This document shows, one piece after another, positions 62,017 to 64,000 of a stretch of 64,000 nucleotides of DNA. Both the position numbers and the translations under genes were made by a program. Below the pieces are notes generated by a model that worked only from the letters and a program-made list of their open reading frames with translations, made no database searches and was not told where the DNA came from. The stretch is taken from assembly GCF_013340205.1 (NCBI RefSeq), contig NZ_BJTG01000007.1, forward strand, positions 248,001-312,000, in the 5' to 3' direction. The DNA is from Anaeromyxobacter diazotrophicus. GTDB lineage: Bacteria; Myxococcota; Myxococcia; Myxococcales; Anaeromyxobacteraceae. Each line of letters begins with the position of its first letter. The stretch's first letter is position 1.

Positions 62017-62038
62017 CCGACCCGCGCAGGAGGTCCGC

Positions 62039-62824
62039 ATGGAGCAGCCGAAGAGCACCTTGAGCCGCCCGAGCCGGGCGCCGGGGATCGTCCTCCTCGT
62101 GGCCGTGATCGCCGGGGCGGGCGCCCTGGGCTGGTGGCTGCGCTCGCGGCAGCCGCCCCCGCCGCCCGGCGCGCCGGCCGCCGCGCCCGCGCCGTCCGCG
62201 GCCGCCCCGGACGCGGGTCCCGACGCCCCCCCGCCCAGCCCGGCCGACCAGCGCGCGCTCGTCGAGGCCATGTCGGGGAACGCGCTCTTCCGGCGCTGGG
62301 TCGGGGAGGGCGACCTCCTCCGCCGCTGGGTGGTGGTGACGGACAACCTGGCCGAGGGCGTGTCGCCGCGCGCGCAGCTCGGGGCGCTCGCGCCGGAGCG
62401 GCCCTTCTCGGTGCTGGAGCAGGGCGGCGAGACGGTCATCGCGCCCGCCGCCTACCACCGGTACGACGACGTGGGGGACGTGGTGGCCTCCCTCGACGCG
62501 GCCGCGGCGGCGCGCTGCTACCGCGCCCTGCACGGCATGCTGGCGGCGGGCTACCGGGCGCTCGGCTATCCCGGCGCCGATCTCGACGCGGTCACCGCGC
62601 GCGCGCTGCGGCGCCTCGCCGACGCGCCCGCGAAGGACGGGCCGATCGCCGTCCGCAAGGAGGAGGGCGCCTACGTGTTCGCGGACGAGCGGCTGGAGGC
62701 GCTCGGGCCGGTCGAGAAGCACCTCCTGCGCATGGGGCCGCGGAACGCCAGGATCGTGCAGGCGAAGGCGCGCGAGCTGCTGGTCGCGCTCGGGATGAGC
62801 GCCTCGGGGAACGCGCCGCGGTAG
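62039..62824 (+). CDS. DUF3014-family membrane-anchored protein
   Basis: A 261-residue protein with one N-terminal membrane helix (APGIVLLVAVIAGAGALGWW) and a ~50-residue Pro/Ala linker. The conserved domain (about 70-255) contains VVVTDNLAEGVSPRAQLGAL, YHRYDDVGDVVASLDAAAAA and MGPRNARIVQAKARELLVAL, which I recognise as DUF3014. It is anchored in the inner membrane with the domain in the periplasm. Function is unknown. It is placed between rsmD and coaD at short distances, probably in the same unit. Confidence 0.8.
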   Translation: MEQPKSTLSRPSRAPGIVLLVAVIAGAGALGWWLRSRQPPPPPGAPAAAPAPSAAAPDAGPDAPPPSPADQRALVEAMSGNALFRRWVGEGDLLRRWVVVTDNLAEGVSPRAQLGALAPERPFSVLEQGGETVIAPAAYHRYDDVGDVVASLDAAAAARCYRALHGMLAAGYRALGYPGADLDAVTARALRRLADAPAKDGPIAVRKEEGAYVFADERLEALGPVEKHLLRMGPRNARIVQAKARELLVALGMSASGNAPR

Positions 62825-62875
62825 GGTGACGGTTACGCTGGCTTCACGACCCGTCCCGCGTCAGGATGCCCGGTC

Positions 62876-63370
62876 ATGCCCCGCCTCGCCATCTACCCCG
62901 GCTCGTTCGACCCCCTCACGCACGGCCACCTCTCGCTCATTCACCGCGGGCTCAAGATCTTCGACGGCCTGGTGGTGGCGGTGGCGAACAACCCCGACAA
63001 GCACCCGCTCTTCACCTTCCAGGAGCGGATGGAGCTCATCCGCGCCGCGGTGGGCGCGGACGCGCGCGTCGAGGTGGACAGCTTCGACGGCCTGCTCGTC
63101 GACTACGCCAAGAAGCGCGGCGTCCACACCGTGCTGCGCGGGCTGCGCGCCGTCTCCGACTTCGAGTACGAGTTCCAGCTCGCCAACATGAACCGCAAGC
63201 TCGACCCCGAGTTCGACAGCGTGTTCGTCATGACGGGCGAGGACTACTTCTACGTCTCGGCGCGGCTCGTCCGCGAGGTGGCGCGCTTCGGCGGGGACGT
63301 GTCGGCGCTCGTCCCGCCCAACGTGCTCGCCGCGCTCGACCGGAAGTTCAAGAAGGCGGGCGGCCGGTAG
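62876..63370 (+). CDS. coaD: Phosphopantetheine adenylyltransferase
   Basis: Transfers AMP from ATP to 4'-phosphopantetheine, the penultimate step in coenzyme A synthesis. It has 164 residues, the standard length. The nucleotidyltransferase motif is [16 protein letters not shown] (T/HxGH), with [20 protein letters not shown], and [20 protein letters not shown] is the substrate-binding signature. The ISSTxxR motif of most CoaD proteins reads [17 protein letters not shown] here, a variant worth noting. The ATG follows a short spacer after the DUF3014 gene. Confidence 0.95.
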   Translation: MPRLAIYPGSFDPLTHGHLSLIHRGLKIFDGLVVAVANNPDKHPLFTFQERMELIRAAVGADARVEVDSFDGLLVDYAKKRGVHTVLRGLRAVSDFEYEFQLANMNRKLDPEFDSVFVMTGEDYFYVSARLVREVARFGGDVSALVPPNVLAALDRKFKKAGGR

Positions 63371-63374
63371 GGCC

Positions 63375-63402
63375 TTGTCGTTTCGAGCCGATCCGGTACG
63401 CT
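63375..63402 (+). promoter_or_regulatory. Possible promoter of the aminotransferase gene
   Basis: TTGTCG (63375-63380), a 16-bp spacer and TACGCT (63397-63402), beginning just after the coaD stop. The aminotransferase ATG is 58 bp further. Match to the consensus is moderate. Confidence 0.35.
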
Positions 63403-63460
63403 CCTCCGCCGACCTCCCACCACCCCGCCGCGCGCCTCCGGCGCGCAGGAGCCGCACGCG

Positions 63461-64000
63461 ATGAGCCGCCCCGCCCTCCACCCGCTCGCGAAGGCCGCCA
63501 ACGACGCCCTCGCCAAGGACTGCCCGGTCCTGCTCGAGCTGCTCTCCGAGCGCGGCAAGCGCTTCTTCTTCCCGGCCAAGGGCATCCTGGCCCAGGGCGC
63601 CGAGGCGAAGCAGAAGGCGAAGACGGCCAACGCGACGGTCGGCATCGCCACCGAGAACGGCGCGCCGATGCACCTCGCCTGCATCAGCCGCTACTACCAG
63701 GGGCTCACGCCGGCCGAGGTGTTCGACTACACGCCCAGCTACGGCAAGCCCGAGCTGCGCACGCTGTGGGCGAAGAAGCAGCGCGCCGAGGCGCCGGCGC
63801 TGGGCGACCACCCGCTCTCGAACCCGGTGGTCACGAACGCGCTCACCCACGGCCTGGGCCTCGTGGGCGACCTCTTCCTCGACCCGGGCGACCAGGTCCT
63901 CACGCCCGACCTCATGTGGGAGAACTACAACCTCTCCTGGGAGACGCGGCTCGAGGCCGAGTTCAACTACTTCCCCTTCTTCGACGAGAAGCTGACCGGC
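63461..64000 (+). CDS. Class I/II-fold PLP-dependent aminotransferase, N-terminal part (cut by window edge)
   Basis: The first 180 residues of an aminotransferase; the PLP lysine lies beyond the window. HPLAKAANDALAKDCPVLLE opens the protein. A conserved entry loop is at YTPSYGKPELRTLWAKKQRA, followed by PVVTNALTHGLGLVGDLFLD and DPGDQVLTPDLMWENYNLSW, matching the fold I cofactor-binding strand and the aromatic that stacks on PLP (Trp/Tyr region). The unusual early stretch FFFPAKGILAQGAEAKQKAK departs from aspartate aminotransferase and points to a less-studied subgroup. Substrate unknown. Confidence 0.82.
   Translation, partial: MSRPALHPLAKAANDALAKDCPVLLELLSERGKRFFFPAKGILAQGAEAKQKAKTANATVGIATENGAPMHLACISRYYQGLTPAEVFDYTPSYGKPELRTLWAKKQRAEAPALGDHPLSNPVVTNALTHGLGLVGDLFLDPGDQVLTPDLMWENYNLSWETRLEAEFNYFPFFDEKLTG

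Overview
The window is very GC-rich chromosomal DNA. It carries a dense chemosensory repertoire, a eukaryote-type Ser/Thr kinase, PilZ and hybrid histidine kinase genes and a DUF3014 protein. This combination suggests a myxobacterium, most likely Anaeromyxobacter-like (Myxococcota). That assignment is inference from gene content and composition; no 16S gene lies in the window.

Layout. 1-6843: glycerate kinase (cut by the window edge) downstream of a lactate permease, a zinc-ribbon protein, a small membrane protein, an AcuI/YhdH oxidoreductase, a Ser/Thr kinase and an M20 peptidase. 7106-10185: a chemoreceptor translationally coupled to a periplasmic solute-binding protein. 10261-24345: housekeeping block with prephenate dehydratase, homocysteine S-methyltransferase, a beta-CASP nuclease, a NUDIX hydrolase, FtsH, a stand-alone sigma-70 region 1.1-like protein, GrpE, HtrA, PilZ, an ABC exporter pair and glutamate dehydrogenase. 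24794-33410: a complete chemosensory operon (receiver, GAF protein, CheA, receptor, CheW, CheR, CheB, receptor). 33305-44485: redox, transport and regulatory genes, ending with an SDR/LysR divergent pair.

44486-54876 is an accessory island. It starts with an N-terminally truncated tyrosine recombinase right after the LysR stop codon and ends at the 3' end of a tRNA-Thr(CGU) gene. Its most novel content is a five-gene operon (45556-47359): four consecutive 66-77 residue helix-turn-helix proteins that look like diverged copies of one another, then a 296-residue winged-helix protein whose C-terminal half resembles a nuclease fold. No known system is recognised. The rest of the island is mobile DNA. 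A 4.2-kb IS21-family element (47606-51815) has multiple terminal repeats, a 6-bp target duplication and two passenger genes (a YtrA-type GntR regulator and a membrane protein); it splits an older, already frameshifted gene. Next to it are two IS3-family copies, one nested inside the other, both with frameshifted transposase genes.

55059-64000 returns to core genes: a small protein, an outer-membrane HExxH peptidase/beta-propeller/beta-barrel fusion with a hexanucleotide repeat, an alpha/beta hydrolase, a cation diffusion facilitator, a protein of unknown function, RsmD, a DUF3014 protein, CoaD and the start of a class I aminotransferase. Many adjacent genes overlap by ATGA or GTGA, so translational coupling is common. 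Three convergent pairs share one CTAG for both stop codons.
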